DNA from: Lysinibacillus fusiformis
GTDB lineage: Bacteria > Bacillota > Bacilli > Bacillales_A > Planococcaceae
Assembly: GCA_030027265.1 (NCBI GenBank)
Contig: JASENG010000018.1
Location: forward strand, 1-64,000
Reading direction: 5' to 3'
Length of the DNA: 64,000 bases
Below the pieces are notes generated by a model that ran no database searches, had not been told where the DNA came from, and was given only the letters and a program-made list of their open reading frames with translations. Positions 7,657 to 16,049 of this stretch are shown one piece after another; position 1 is the first letter of the stretch, and every line of letters starts with the position of its first letter. The position numbers and the translations under genes are program-made.

Positions 7657-9645
7657 ATGACAATTCTAAAACCAATCCTTCTAATATTACTCGTGGCCAT
7701 GTTTACCTTTTTTATAAGCGGTCGATTAATCGGAGCTAATGTTAATCTTTTTAAGAGGGTATTATCCGTTGTCATCAGTGTTTCTTTTACAACCTTCATA
7801 TACTGGTATACGTATTTGAAGGGGGAACAATATTCTTTTGATACGGTCGATAGTGTTGTAAATGTTGCAACCTTGCTGTGGATTGGCAGTATGCTGCTCA
7901 TTTCGATGCTGATCTATTTGCTTTTTGAATTATTTGATCCCATCGCCTTCGATGAAAAATCAGGTAGGCAGCATGGCAAAAAATCCTTGGTCAAAAAATT
8001 AATTGGCTATTGGAGGCATCAAAAGAGGCTGCGGACTGTTGTTAAAATTGCTGTTACCAATGGGATTACCAGAACGGTGAAGTATGCCCGTAATCGCGAT
8101 TCGGATCGAGAATTAGCTATAGCATTGCGTGAAACACTGGAGCAATGCGGGGGCATCTTTATCAAGTTTGGGCAGGTTCTCTCGACACGGAAAGAATTAT
8201 TCTCTCCTATCTTTATAGAAGAGCTGGAAAAATTACAGCAAAATGTCACAACACTTTCTGAAAATCAAGTCCATGAAATTTTAAAACAGAATTTACCCGG
8301 CGAGTTAGATGAAGTATTTTCTTATTTTAATAGAACACCGATTGCTGCAGCTTCAATAGGTCAGGTACATAAAGCGGTTTTACGAAAAACAAATGATCAG
8401 GTTGTCGTAAAATTATTGCGTCCTGATGTGAAGGATATTATGCGGGAAGATTTAAGTATCCTAATAGAATTCGCCAATTGGATTGCAAGCAAGTCACAAT
8501 GGGCAGAAAATTTAGGTTTCCGTGATTTGGCTGAAGGCTTTGCTTCCTCACTGCGGGAAGAAATTGATTTTAATATTGAAGCCCGCAATATGACACAAAT
8601 CAGCAATGTGATGGGAAAAAGTGATTTAAGAGTCAATATTCCAAAGGTTTATGAAGAATATAGCAATGAGAATATTTTAGTTATGGATTTGGCGCAAGGT
8701 GAAAGTGTCGCCAATCTACCGCAAAATATGGGAATAAATCGTCATGAGGTTGCGGAAACCCTACTTTTCTCTTATTTGGAACAAGCATTGGTATCGGGAA
8801 TTTTCCATGCGGATCCACATCCAGGGAATATCTATTACGATCCCTCGACTAAAGAAATGACCTTATTAGATTTCGGGGCAGTATGTCGTTTATCAGCCTC
8901 GCAGCAAGAAGGGCTAAAACTCTTTTTCATAGGGATACAGAAGAGTGATTCCTCCATTCTATATGATGGGATTACTTTATTAGTTAAAAAGCGAAATGAT
9001 ATTGATCGTTTAGAATTGGAGCAGGCGATTAGTCAAATTTTGTTAAAAATCTCTTACGTGGAAAGAATTCGATCAGATGAGATTGTCTATTCGATTTTCT
9101 CTGTAATTCGTGATTTTGGCTTACAGTTTTATTCATCCGTCAGTCTTGCCTTACGTGTAATTGTTACATTGGATGGAACTCTGCGAATTATTGATCGGAA
9201 CTTTAATATCTTTGAGCAAGCGAAAAACTATTCAAGCAGTTTCTTAAAATTATCCTTGAAAAAGCCGTTTAAGGAACCTCATGCAACAAAAGAGAGATTA
9301 GAAGAGGAATTGGCATTGCTATTGCCGAATATCAGGAAAATTCCTCGAAGGGTAGATCAGTTATTTAAACGAGTCGAAGATGGAAAGGTCATTTTGCATC
9401 ACGATATCTTCTCCGATAAGAATAATACGAAATTCATTACACAATTGTTTTCAAGATTTGTATTGCTTTTTGTGGGTATTACGTTCGGAATAATTTCCGT
9501 CGCCCTGCTTGCCATCTCTCAAGTCGTCCACACGGCCTATGCAATCTATTTAAATATCGCCGCATACTTTGGCCTATTTTTATGTGCCATCTTACTTGTT
9601 CGCTTATCGATACAAGCGATTCGGGACATGAAACGAATTGAATAA
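7657..9645 (+). CDS. ABC1/UbiB/AarF-family atypical kinase, membrane protein
   Basis: 662 residues. There are about three membrane helices at the N-terminus (within residues 1-90) and two at the C-terminus (about 595-650). The central ABC1 domain has the family signature IKFGQVLSTR (KxGQ), the Ala-rich loop AAASIGQVHKA in place of a glycine loop, the ATP-binding Lys in VVVKLLRP, HADPHPGNI and the metal-binding DFG in LLDFGAVC. These proteins are ATPases or kinases that support isoprenoid-quinone biosynthesis in proteobacteria and mitochondria. A menaquinone-making Gram-positive would not need a ubiquinone factor, so the substrate here is open. ATG at 7657 follows GGGAGTGTGGGG; the upstream GTG at 7639 lies in that site. 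Probably in one transcript with the osmC-like gene. Confidence 0.85.
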   Translation: MTILKPILLILLVAMFTFFISGRLIGANVNLFKRVLSVVISVSFTTFIYWYTYLKGEQYSFDTVDSVVNVATLLWIGSMLLISMLIYLLFELFDPIAFDEKSGRQHGKKSLVKKLIGYWRHQKRLRTVVKIAVTNGITRTVKYARNRDSDRELAIALRETLEQCGGIFIKFGQVLSTRKELFSPIFIEELEKLQQNVTTLSENQVHEILKQNLPGELDEVFSYFNRTPIAAASIGQVHKAVLRKTNDQVVVKLLRPDVKDIMREDLSILIEFANWIASKSQWAENLGFRDLAEGFASSLREEIDFNIEARNMTQISNVMGKSDLRVNIPKVYEEYSNENILVMDLAQGESVANLPQNMGINRHEVAETLLFSYLEQALVSGIFHADPHPGNIYYDPSTKEMTLLDFGAVCRLSASQQEGLKLFFIGIQKSDSSILYDGITLLVKKRNDIDRLELEQAISQILLKISYVERIRSDEIVYSIFSVIRDFGLQFYSSVSLALRVIVTLDGTLRIIDRNFNIFEQAKNYSSSFLKLSLKKPFKEPHATKERLEEELALLLPNIRKIPRRVDQLFKRVEDGKVILHHDIFSDKNNTKFITQLFSRFVLLFVGITFGIISVALLAISQVVHTAYAIYLNIAAYFGLFLCAILLVRLSIQAIRDMKRIE

Positions 9646-9684
9646 CAAGAGCATTGTTTTAGTATTTCTCTCTAATGTACATCT

Positions 9685-9744
9685 AGACAAAGTCGATCTT
9701 CAACTTTGTCTCTCTGGCCCTTTTCACTCGAAAAGGGCTTTTTT
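9685..9744 (+). terminator. tandem hairpins ending in an intrinsic terminator
   Basis: AGACAAAGT pairs with ACTTTGTCT (9685-9711), then GCCCTTTT (9717-9724) pairs with AAAAGGGC (9731-9738), followed by six T residues. Confidence 0.88.
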
Positions 9745-9972
9745 GCGTTTGGAAGCAGGTGCAAAACATTTATTTCCTTTTAAGGATTATAAATGAAAAT
9801 TATTGTCAATAATTAGGTTAATAGAAGGACGAAGCTTATCAAGGACTCTATTGGTAAATCTATCATCTACACTTCTAAGTCTGATAATAAAAGGAGGTTT
9901 AATAGATATAGTCAACAATAGTGATTGAAAGTTAAATTATATTTTTAAAACATATCAAGACAAGGATTGATT

Positions 9973-10122
9973 TTGAGTTTATTTCTTGGCGTTAATTTGA
10001 CTAGCGTTATGCAGAGAGTAATTTATTCCCTAGGAAATATTTCATTTGCGAAAATGTTATTTCAACAAAATAATAATCTGCCGGAAATGAGGATATTGGA
10101 AATATATCAAAATGATTTTTAG
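9973..10122 (+). CDS. possible 49-codon small ORF (uncertain)
   Basis: This frame lies in the 447-base space between the terminator at 9744 and the gene at 10192. TTG at 9973 has AAGGA six bases upstream. The product begins MSLFLGVNL and ends EIYQNDF, with no recognisable domain, signal peptide or convincing membrane helix. It ends 70 bases before the GNAT-like gene. It may be spurious. The rest of the space holds only AT-rich sequence and one GGAGG-like block near 9893 with no frame after it. Confidence 0.25.
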   Translation: MSLFLGVNLTSVMQRVIYSLGNISFAKMLFQQNNNLPEMRILEIYQNDF

Positions 10123-10191
10123 TTGAGGAAATAATATGAAAATAATAGATTGCCATTATATTTAAAAATAAATTTTTAAGGAGTGTTGTTC

Positions 10192-10917
10192 ATGCTGCAA
10201 ATCAGTAGAAAAGTATTTAATGTCCCCTTTAATCAAGTTTATTTTCAAGAAGCGAAGTATGAGAGCAGATATGAGCCGGAAATTGTTTATTATACACATG
10301 TATTGAAGCCAAGCCGCAAACTTCAAGGGCAAATTACACTTCATATTGATTTAAGAAATGAACCAGTCTTGGATAACCTCATGAATGTTCTGGAAGGGAA
10401 GCAAATAGAAAATTGGATGATTTCTAGATTTGATTCTCCAACCGATCAAGAAATAGAAGAGTTTCAAGGTTTTTATAATAAAAGTGCAAAAGGGAAAAAT
10501 ACTCGAACAATAACCCAATTTGATGTACAAACATTGAAGCTCCTTCGTGATCAAGGTGGACTTGTTATGACCAAAATCGAAAATGAACAGATGGAATCCA
10601 TTTGTTATCGGGTTTATGTTGTCGGAAAGGAAATTGTCATGGCCATATTTAATGATGGCCAAGGATTACAAAATGATCAAATCAAACAAAGTGCAAATTA
10701 TTTATTATGCTGGGAAAATATGAAGCATTTCGGCAACAAAGGAATCAAGATTTACGATTTTGGCGACATTAAGGATTTGACGTTTTTAGAGAAATTAAAA
10801 CACAACTTTGGAGGACAAATGGTCACGGTTTTCTCCGGTTATAAATCCAATTCCCTTTTTAGTCAGATGCTTTTGCAATTTAACTTTAAGCGATTTAAAA
10901 AACGATTAAGTTTTTAA
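10192..10917 (+). CDS. GNAT/FemAB-like acyltransferase-fold protein of unknown substrate
   Basis: 241 residues. The C-terminal part has a pattern typical of FemAB and related GNAT-fold proteins: NYLLCWENMKHFGNKG (helix leading into a strand), IYDFGDI, then LEKLKHNFGGQMVTVFSGY, where KxxFGG closes the fold and a short hydrophobic tail follows. The N-terminal 100 residues are divergent. FemAB members add amino acids to peptidoglycan or transfer acyl groups; nothing here fixes the substrate. ATG at 10192 follows AAGGAG at eight bases; the GTG at 10183 directly abuts that site and is rejected. It is a single gene between a terminator and the IS element, and its own end is intact. Confidence 0.55.
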   Translation: MLQISRKVFNVPFNQVYFQEAKYESRYEPEIVYYTHVLKPSRKLQGQITLHIDLRNEPVLDNLMNVLEGKQIENWMISRFDSPTDQEIEEFQGFYNKSAKGKNTRTITQFDVQTLKLLRDQGGLVMTKIENEQMESICYRVYVVGKEIVMAIFNDGQGLQNDQIKQSANYLLCWENMKHFGNKGIKIYDFGDIKDLTFLEKLKHNFGGQMVTVFSGYKSNSLFSQMLLQFNFKRFKKRLSF

Positions 10918-11032
10918 TGCACATGAACATGGAGACGTTAAGTTTTCAAGGAATCCGAAATAAAAAATAAAACAACTCGCCCTATTTTGAACTGCACCCT
11001 GTCAAGTAGACAGTGGAAATAATAAAAATGAT

Positions 11033-11920
11033 TTAAGCGGCTTTAGCTCTATATTCCATAGGGCTAAGGCCGTTTAATCGTTTTTGGTATCTATCATAAT
11101 TATAAAAATGGATGTATTCATCTATCGCAAGAGAAAGCTCCTCAAAGGTCTTATATTGATGTAAATAATACTTCTCACATTTCAGTGTTCCCCAAAAAGA
11201 TTCCATTGGTCCATTATCAATACACCGACCTACACGTGACATACTTTGCGTCATCTTTACCGCATCTATCTTACGCTTAAATCCTTTTGAAGTGTACTGG
11301 AACCCACGATCACTATGGATAAGAGGATTCTCCCCATCCAATAATACTGTAGCTTGGTCAAGCGTCTTGAATACAAGTTGATTATTATTGGAATGTCCTA
11401 AAACATAACTTACAATTGATCCATCATAAAGATCACGAATCGCACTTAAATAAGCCTTCTTTGATTGGCCATACTTAAATTCTGTTACATATGTAACCCA
11501 CTTTTCATTTGGCTTTTCCGCAGTAAATTCCCGATTTAATGTATTTTCTGCCACATGTTGAGGTATAGAGCGTTTATATTGCTTCTTCTTGATACGAATG
11601 ACAGAGCGTAATCCAGCCAATCTCATCAACCGATAGATTCTTTTATGATTAAGTTTCTCCTCGAACTTTCTATTCATGTGAAGGGTCATTTGACGATAAC
11701 CAAATATGCCATCAACTTTTTCATGGAGAGTTTTCATCTCGTTGATGATTTCTTTATTCAGTATTTCTCTGGATGAGGGAGTACGATTTAGCCACTTATA
11801 GTATGCAGATCGTGCAATATCGGCAATTTGACAAAGTAAACTAATGCTTAAATTCTCTTTTTCATGAAGCTCCTGAATAGCGATATACTTATCTTCAAAT
11901 TGGATTTGGCTTATTTTCGC
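11033..11920 (-). CDS. IS3-family transposase OrfB with first catalytic Asp replaced
   Basis: The integrase-core half of the transposase, made by -1 frameshifting from orfA; the frame is open from the overlap to 11033 (about 295 residues), although an internal ATG at 11737 also exists. N-terminal HTH_21-like region includes SISLLCQIADIARSAYYKW. In the DDE core the second Asp (IHSDRGFQYTS) and the Glu (NGPMESFWGTLK) are present, but the first motif reads KWVTYVTEF where the family has WVTDVTEF: Tyr replaces Asp through a single base change (GAT to TAT). The enzyme is therefore expected to be catalytically dead. The remainder of the protein, including RYQKRLNGLSPMEYR at the end, is intact. Confidence 0.85.
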   Translation of the reverse strand, partial: AKISQIQFEDKYIAIQELHEKENLSISLLCQIADIARSAYYKWLNRTPSSREILNKEIINEMKTLHEKVDGIFGYRQMTLHMNRKFEEKLNHKRIYRLMRLAGLRSVIRIKKKQYKRSIPQHVAENTLNREFTAEKPNEKWVTYVTEFKYGQSKKAYLSAIRDLYDGSIVSYVLGHSNNNQLVFKTLDQATVLLDGENPLIHSDRGFQYTSKGFKRKIDAVKMTQSMSRVGRCIDNGPMESFWGTLKCEKYYLHQYKTFEELSLAIDEYIHFYNYDRYQKRLNGLSPMEYRAKAA

Positions 11921-12588
11921 CTCCTTTCGATCTCCTCTAACTTTTTTAAGAACAAATTCTCCGCACGTAACCGTTCATTTTCTCTTTCTAACTTTTTCAT
12001 GTGAAGGTTGATTTTCTCTTCTGGAGTTAGCTTAGCTTCTTCTTTCTTATGACCACGTTTATCTTTTAGCGCTTCATCTCCGCCATCTTCGTACTTCTTA
12101 ACCCATTGATAGACTTGTTGGTAAGAAACATTATAAGTATTAGCTGCTTCTTGATAATCTTTTCCGTTCCCCAAGCAATCTAGTACAATTTCTATTCGTT
12201 CTTCCCAAGTCGTTTTTCTTCCCTTAGTCATAGAGTTCGTCCTTTCTTTTGACGTATCCTTTAAATCTCTATGACTATTATACTTCTTTATCCAACCTCT
12301 GAGGACAGAAGCATCCGATATTTCATACAATCTAGCAACCTCACGTATAGAATACTTCCCAGACAGACAATCTCTAATGGCAGCTAGCTTCAATTCACTA
12401 GAATATTTTTTCCAAGTAGAAGACTCTTTTAGACCTTCCAAACCATACTTATCATACTTGTGTTTCCACTCCAAAATCGTTGAATGATGCACGTTATATT
12501 TTGACCCAAGATCATATGTTGAATAATGCTCATCTAATTCCTTTAATATCTCGTATTTCTCTTCTGCAGAGTAAGATCTTTTGGACAT
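11911..12588 (-). CDS. IS3-family transposase OrfA (helix-turn-helix protein)
   Basis: 225 residues with two successive helix-turn-helix regions, one around KYNVHHSTILEWKHKY and one around TYNVSYQQVYQWVKKYEDGG, then a Leu/Glu-rich coiled coil (KLERENERLRAENLFLKKL) used for dimerisation. This is the layout of IS150-group OrfA, longer than most by an extra helix-turn-helix. It binds the element ends. At its 3' end AGGAGGCGAAAATAA provides an AAAA slip site a few bases after a Shine-Dalgarno-like AGGAGG, suited to -1 frameshifting into orfB. Confidence 0.85.
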   Translation of the reverse strand: MSKRSYSAEEKYEILKELDEHYSTYDLGSKYNVHHSTILEWKHKYDKYGLEGLKESSTWKKYSSELKLAAIRDCLSGKYSIREVARLYEISDASVLRGWIKKYNSHRDLKDTSKERTNSMTKGRKTTWEERIEIVLDCLGNGKDYQEAANTYNVSYQQVYQWVKKYEDGGDEALKDKRGHKKEEAKLTPEEKINLHMKKLERENERLRAENLFLKKLEEIERRRK

Positions 12589-12743
12589 AACAAATACTCC
12601 CCCATAAGCAGCCAGATTTTTATTTTTTAATCTGTCTACCTAAAGGGGAGCATATCATTTTGGCCGGGTTGTTTTTCTGCCCTAAAGAAGGATGAATACG
12701 AATAAATTAACAATTCAATTGTCAGCTAATCTTGCGGTAGTTT

Positions 12744-12752
12744 TGTTATAAT
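12744..12752 (+). promoter_or_regulatory. extended -10 promoter for the flap endonuclease gene
   Basis: TGTTATAAT (12744-12752) is a perfect extended -10 (TGn plus TATAAT) about 25 bases before the ribosome site. No good -35 lies at the standard distance (TTGTCA at 12719 is 22 bases away), which the extended -10 can compensate. It lies outside the IS, so the gene keeps its own promoter. Confidence 0.6.
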
Positions 12753-12781
12753 AGAAGCAATAGATTTAGAGAGGATTTTTA

Positions 12782-13672
12782 ATGATGACAAACAAACCGC
12801 ATCTTTTAATAGTTGATGGAATGGCCCTTTTATTCCGTTCTTTTTTTGCCTCAAGTGCAATGGGGCATTATATTCGTTTGGCAGACGGCACGCCGACAAA
12901 CGGGGTACAAGGATTTGCCCGACATGTGTTAACGGCACAATCGATTTATAAACCAACACATATGGCAGTGTGCTGGGACATGGGTGCGCAAACTTTCCGA
13001 AATGAAATTTTCGATGGCTATAAAGCAAATCGTCCAGCACCTCCTGAAGAAATGCTGCCTCAATTCGATATGGCAAAAGAAGTATCAGAAATGATTGGCT
13101 GGCAAAACTTTGGGGAAGTCGGGATGGAAGCGGACGATATGATCGGCTCCATGATTGAAAAATGGAAGGATGACGCTTCTATTACAGTCATTTCCGGCGA
13201 CAAGGATTTGCTTCAATTATTAAACCCATCGACACAAATTGCCTTTACGAAAAAAGGTTATTCCGAGTATGACATTTATACAGAGGAACGTTTCAAAGAG
13301 GAGTATTTAATTGAGCCCTATAAATTCGCTGATGTGAAAGCGTTTATGGGGGATACAAGTGATGGCTACCCTGGCGTTAAGGGGATTGGTCCGAAAACGG
13401 CTTTACAGTTGATTCAAAATTATGGATCGATTGATGGTGTTTTGGAGAACTTAGACGCTCTAAAACCAGCACAGCGCAATAAAGTGAGTGAAAATCTTGA
13501 AATGCTGAAGCTTTCTCATCAACTAGCAAAAATTCAAAGAGAAATGCAAATTGATGCTCGATTAGAGGAGCTGGTATTATCTGATTATGAACATTCAACA
13601 TTCGAACAGCTTGAAAATAAAGGGTTAAGCCTAATTGCAAAACATGCAAGATCTTTATATTCTTTAGTTTGA
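12782..13672 (+). CDS. fenA: 5'-3' exonuclease/flap endonuclease (YpcP/FenA)
   Basis: 296 residues, the same length as Bacillus YpcP. It is a free-standing 5'-nuclease domain: IVDGMALLFRSFFA at the N-terminus, the acidic cluster MEADDMIGSM and VISGDKDLLQLL for two-metal catalysis, FMGDTSDGYPGVKGIG, and the helix-hairpin-helix GIGPKTALQLIQNYGSID that binds DNA. It removes 5' flaps and RNA primers during Okazaki fragment maturation, in parallel with DNA polymerase I. Tandem ATG codons at 12782 and 12785 follow GAGAGG. The gene lies directly after the IS element but is complete. Confidence 0.9.
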   Translation: MMTNKPHLLIVDGMALLFRSFFASSAMGHYIRLADGTPTNGVQGFARHVLTAQSIYKPTHMAVCWDMGAQTFRNEIFDGYKANRPAPPEEMLPQFDMAKEVSEMIGWQNFGEVGMEADDMIGSMIEKWKDDASITVISGDKDLLQLLNPSTQIAFTKKGYSEYDIYTEERFKEEYLIEPYKFADVKAFMGDTSDGYPGVKGIGPKTALQLIQNYGSIDGVLENLDALKPAQRNKVSENLEMLKLSHQLAKIQREMQIDARLEELVLSDYEHSTFEQLENKGLSLIAKHARSLYSLV

Positions 13673-13673
13673 T

Positions 13674-13719
13674 AAAATAGAGCCGAAGTGACTGTAGAGA
13701 TCACTTCGGCTCTATTTTT
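13674..13719. terminator. bidirectional terminator shared by converging genes
   Basis: AAATAGAGCCGAAGTGA pairs with TCACTTCGGCTCTATTT across a ten-base loop, with A-rich and T-rich sides. The right arm includes the last codons and stop of the leftward peptidase gene, so the terminator overlaps coding sequence. Confidence 0.88.
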
Positions 13720-14210
13720 ACAAAGCTTAAAACTTGATGGTTATCGGCATAGCGAACCTTTCTAATCTGGCTTTCGCGATTTCTCCCTCCGTTATCGTGA
13801 AGGATTAAGTATAGTTCATCATCCTGGATTTCATAACCGATTAACGGGACCCAGTGATATTTAAAGGTCGGTTTCGTGAACCATCGGAATGTGAAGTGCT
13901 TATCAAATTTCATCGCAACAGGTCTGCCAGCTTCAAGTTCTTTCAGGCTTTCCGATAATGTGCAGCTGCTGACATGCCAATCGGAACCTAGTAATTTTCG
14001 CAAATTTTTAATAAGCCGCCATTTAAATAAACCAATTTTTGTTCCGCCAAGTTGTTTATAGAGTTCGTTGATAGTAATTGATGACGATTGTGACCCGTGA
14101 TAATTTAAAATGACAAATACCGTTGTTGGCCCGCAAGCAGAATTCTGAAATTGCGGTTTAACGTCTTTGCTATATTGCGATCTGCCTTGAACGTTTAGAT
14201 GGACATTCAT
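13701..14210 (-). CDS. C39-like cysteine peptidase family protein
   Basis: 169 residues, no signal peptide. The active-site Cys lies in SACGPTTVFVILNYHG (about residues 23-38), a His in KYHWVPLIGY and an Asp/Asn in LHDNGGRNRES, the triad order of papain-like C39 and BtrH-type folds. It lacks the transporter domains of C39 bacteriocin exporters, so it is a free cytoplasmic enzyme whose substrate is unknown. ATG at 14210 is chosen because AGGAGG lies six bases before it; the frame stays open upstream to 14285 without another ribosome site. It converges on fenA and its stop lies inside their shared terminator. Confidence 0.7.
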   Translation of the reverse strand: MNVHLNVQGRSQYSKDVKPQFQNSACGPTTVFVILNYHGSQSSSITINELYKQLGGTKIGLFKWRLIKNLRKLLGSDWHVSSCTLSESLKELEAGRPVAMKFDKHFTFRWFTKPTFKYHWVPLIGYEIQDDELYLILHDNGGRNRESQIRKVRYADNHQVLSFVKIEPK

Positions 14211-14321
14211 TTTTTGCCTCCTATCTTTTTCTTTATCATAGGGGATATGAGATATTAAGTACAAAAGAATGCTATAATTTGACAAGAAAAATATTTAGAA
14301 AAGAAATTAAGGGGGAGCAAC

Positions 14322-15047
14322 ATGGGACACTACAAAACTTTATTATTTGATCTCGATGATACTTTACTGGACTTTGGCGCATCAGAGGATGTAGCCTTGC
14401 AAAAACTTTTTGATGATCAGCAATTTACGCTAACTCCTGAAGTGAAGTCAAATTATAAAAAATTAAATGATTCGCTATGGAGAGCTTATGAAAATGATGA
14501 GATGGACAGAGATGAAGTTGTAAATACGCGTTTTGCTCGTTTATTCGAACAGTATGGAATTCATGTGGACGGTGTTGCTTTAGAGCAAAATTATCGCAAA
14601 TATCTTTCGGAAGGACATCATTTAATAGAAGGAGCAATCGAGTTAATTCAAAAAATACACACTGAGTTCGATTTATATGTCGTGTCAAACGGAGCATCCT
14701 ACACGCAGCAGAAACGTTTGAAGGATTCAGGCATGGCTCCTTACTTTAATAAAGTGTTTGTTTCCGAAGATACAGGCTACCAAAAACCGATGAAGGGATT
14801 TTTCGATTTTGTATTTGCCCAAATAGATAACTTCGATGCGAGTGAAACACTCATCATCGGCGACTCCTTCAGTGCAGATGTCACAGGCGGATGGAATGCC
14901 GGAATTGACACTTGCTGGGTGAATATAAAAGAGCGAGTGAATCAGCATCCTGAAATTATCCCGACTTATGAAATTCGAAAGTTAGAGGAGCTTTATGGAG
15001 TTTTGGGAATAAATAGAAAAGTGAATGAAGCATTCTCGGGTAACTGA
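14322..15047 (+). CDS. HAD-superfamily hydrolase, YjjG/YfnB-type pyrimidine nucleotidase
   Basis: 241 residues. HAD motif I is FDLDDTLLDFG (nucleophile Asp10 and Asp12 region), motif II VVSNGAS, motif III Lys in GYQKPMKGFFD, and motif IV IIGDSFSADVTGG, with a helical cap between I and II. The LDFGASE extension of motif I and the overall length match the YjjG/YfnB group, which dephosphorylates (non-canonical) nucleoside monophosphates and protects DNA from modified pyrimidines. Start ATG follows GGGGGAGC. Single gene; specificity is inferred from family resemblance only. Confidence 0.83.
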   Translation: MGHYKTLLFDLDDTLLDFGASEDVALQKLFDDQQFTLTPEVKSNYKKLNDSLWRAYENDEMDRDEVVNTRFARLFEQYGIHVDGVALEQNYRKYLSEGHHLIEGAIELIQKIHTEFDLYVVSNGASYTQQKRLKDSGMAPYFNKVFVSEDTGYQKPMKGFFDFVFAQIDNFDASETLIIGDSFSADVTGGWNAGIDTCWVNIKERVNQHPEIIPTYEIRKLEELYGVLGINRKVNEAFSGN

Positions 15048-15108
15048 TTACATTTAAAAGCTGCCTCACAGTTGAATAAATTAAAAATTGAAGAGCAGCC
15101 CAACTAAT

Positions 15109-15141
15109 AAAAAAGTGGAAAAAGCGCATTGCATTTTCCAC
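15109..15141 (-). terminator. intrinsic terminator of the tautomerase gene
   Basis: On the minus strand GTGGAAAA pairs with TTTTCCAC and is followed by TTTTTT (plus-strand A-run at 15109-15114). Confidence 0.8.
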
Positions 15142-15153
15142 TCTACATACTAA

Positions 15154-15357
15154 TTATTTTCCTTCTTTTCTTCTGCTAGTGACTGTTTCTCCAGCGATGC
15201 CCCAGTTATCAGTATCCACTTCATCGATGACGACAACTGTTGTAGCAGGGTTTTTGCCGAGAACGTCAACAAGTAATTGAGTTGCTCCTTTAATAAGAGC
15301 GGCTTTTTTTTCTGGTGTTACATCTTCATTGGTAATTTTGATATTTACGTAAGGCAT
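15154..15357 (-). CDS. 4-oxalocrotonate tautomerase-family protein
   Basis: 67 residues, starting MPYVNIKIT. After Met removal Pro1 is the catalytic base of this family, so the ATG at 15357 is chosen over the in-frame ATG at 15363, which would add two residues and bury the proline. Downstream residues include the conserved basic/acidic alternation around VVVIDEVDTDNWGIAG. These small beta-alpha-beta proteins assemble as dimers or hexamers and catalyse keto-enol tautomerisation; the physiological substrate is unknown. AAGGGG lies ten bases before the chosen start. Confidence 0.82.
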   Translation of the reverse strand: MPYVNIKITNEDVTPEKKAALIKGATQLLVDVLGKNPATTVVVIDEVDTDNWGIAGETVTSRRKEGK

Positions 15358-15396
15358 TTTCATTCATCCCCTTAAATTCGTAACTTTTCAAACATA

Positions 15397-15440
15397 AGAA
15401 AAAGCCATGAATAAAGTTTCATGAAACCTATCCATAGCTG
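15397..15440 (-). terminator. intrinsic terminator of the thioredoxin-like gene
   Basis: On the minus strand AGCTATG pairs with CATGGCT (one G-U) around an inner AGGTTTCATGAAACTT hairpin and is followed by TTTTTCTT. Confidence 0.65.
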
Positions 15441-15450
15441 AAGGTACTAA

Positions 15451-15768
15451 TTAGCTTTGTGCGTTCAGGAATTCTTTTACGTCCTCTGGTGATTTTGCGT
15501 TTGCACTGTGTAAATGTGCCAGTTTTTCGCTGTTTTTGAAGATTAGTAAACTTGGAATTCCCATAACTTGATATTTTTCCGCAATTTCAGGAAAATCATC
15601 ACGGTTGATTTCATACCATGTGTATTGGTTGTATTCTTCAATAATTGGATCAATAAACATGTTCATACGTGTGCAATCTGGGCACCAGCCAGCGAAGAAT
15701 TTTACGATGACAGGTTGTTCAGATGCGATAATTTCATTAAATTGCTCATTTGTAGTAATGACTTGCAT
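15451..15768 (-). CDS. thioredoxin-family protein with WCPDC active site
   Basis: 105 residues, a compact thioredoxin fold. The redox motif is FFAGWCPDCTRM (about residues 27-38), and the cis-proline lies in MGIPSLLIF. The CPDC centre differs from the CGPC of general thioredoxin and resembles the Bacillus YdbP/YtpP group of thioredoxin-like proteins of unknown partner. ATG at 15768 has AAGGAG nine bases upstream; the frame remains open further up (to 15849), but there is no ribosome site there. Confidence 0.85.
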   Translation of the reverse strand: MQVITTNEQFNEIIASEQPVIVKFFAGWCPDCTRMNMFIDPIIEEYNQYTWYEINRDDFPEIAEKYQVMGIPSLLIFKNSEKLAHLHSANAKSPEDVKEFLNAQS

Positions 15769-15984
15769 TAAAATCACTCTCCTTAAATGATAGTGTACAC
15801 ATTTTAAATTCAGGGGAAAAGTAATTTGACTTACTGAATGATTGTTCATAATATATAAAGTAATCTAGCAAATTCATAAAATATCATCCGAATTTTTTAG
15901 AAAATTAAGTTAAAAGTTATTGCTAAATTTAAGGAAATCAACTACACTAAGAACAGAAAAAGTGTTTTAAAGATTTAATTTTCA

Positions 15985-16029
15985 TTGAGTTTATTTTTTT
16001 TCGGCATAAAATGAATGAGTATTCATTCA
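15985..16029 (+). promoter_or_regulatory. fadN promoter with perfect FadR operator
   Basis: TTGAGT (15985-15990) and TAAAAT (16007-16012) are 16 bases apart. Immediately after lies TGAATGAGTATTCATTCA (16012-16029), an exact fit to the TGAATGAnTAnTCATTCA operator of the TetR-type fatty-acid repressor FadR of Bacillus. It covers the likely transcription start, so the fad genes should be repressed until long-chain acyl-CoA releases FadR. Confidence 0.9.
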
Positions 16030-16049
16030 AAGGATTAAGGGGGATGTTT

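Larger units (their letters stand above)
10988..12657 (-). mobile_element. IS3-family (IS150-like) insertion sequence
   Basis: Imperfect inverted ends are TGAACTGCACCC...GTAGACAG (10988-11013) and, reversed, TGATATGCTCCC...GTAGACAG (12632-12657), 19 of 26 identical. They flank leftward orfA and orfB in overlapping frames. The flanks carry TTT on both sides, compatible with a 3-base target duplication but not decisive. Similarity between the ends continues outward for about 15 bases (CAACTCG against CAACCCG), so the exact ends remain unsettled. At about 1.67 kb it is slightly long for the group. Confidence 0.85.

Noticed and set aside
10985-12660. Firm 3-bp target duplication (TTT) of the IS element
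   Set aside because: The flanks are T-runs and the end similarity continues outward, so the duplication cannot be distinguished from chance.
16011-16049. Longer N-terminus for FadN
   Set aside because: The extension starts inside the promoter -10 and the FadR operator; the ATG at 16050 has a proper ribosome site and gives the usual FadN N-terminus.
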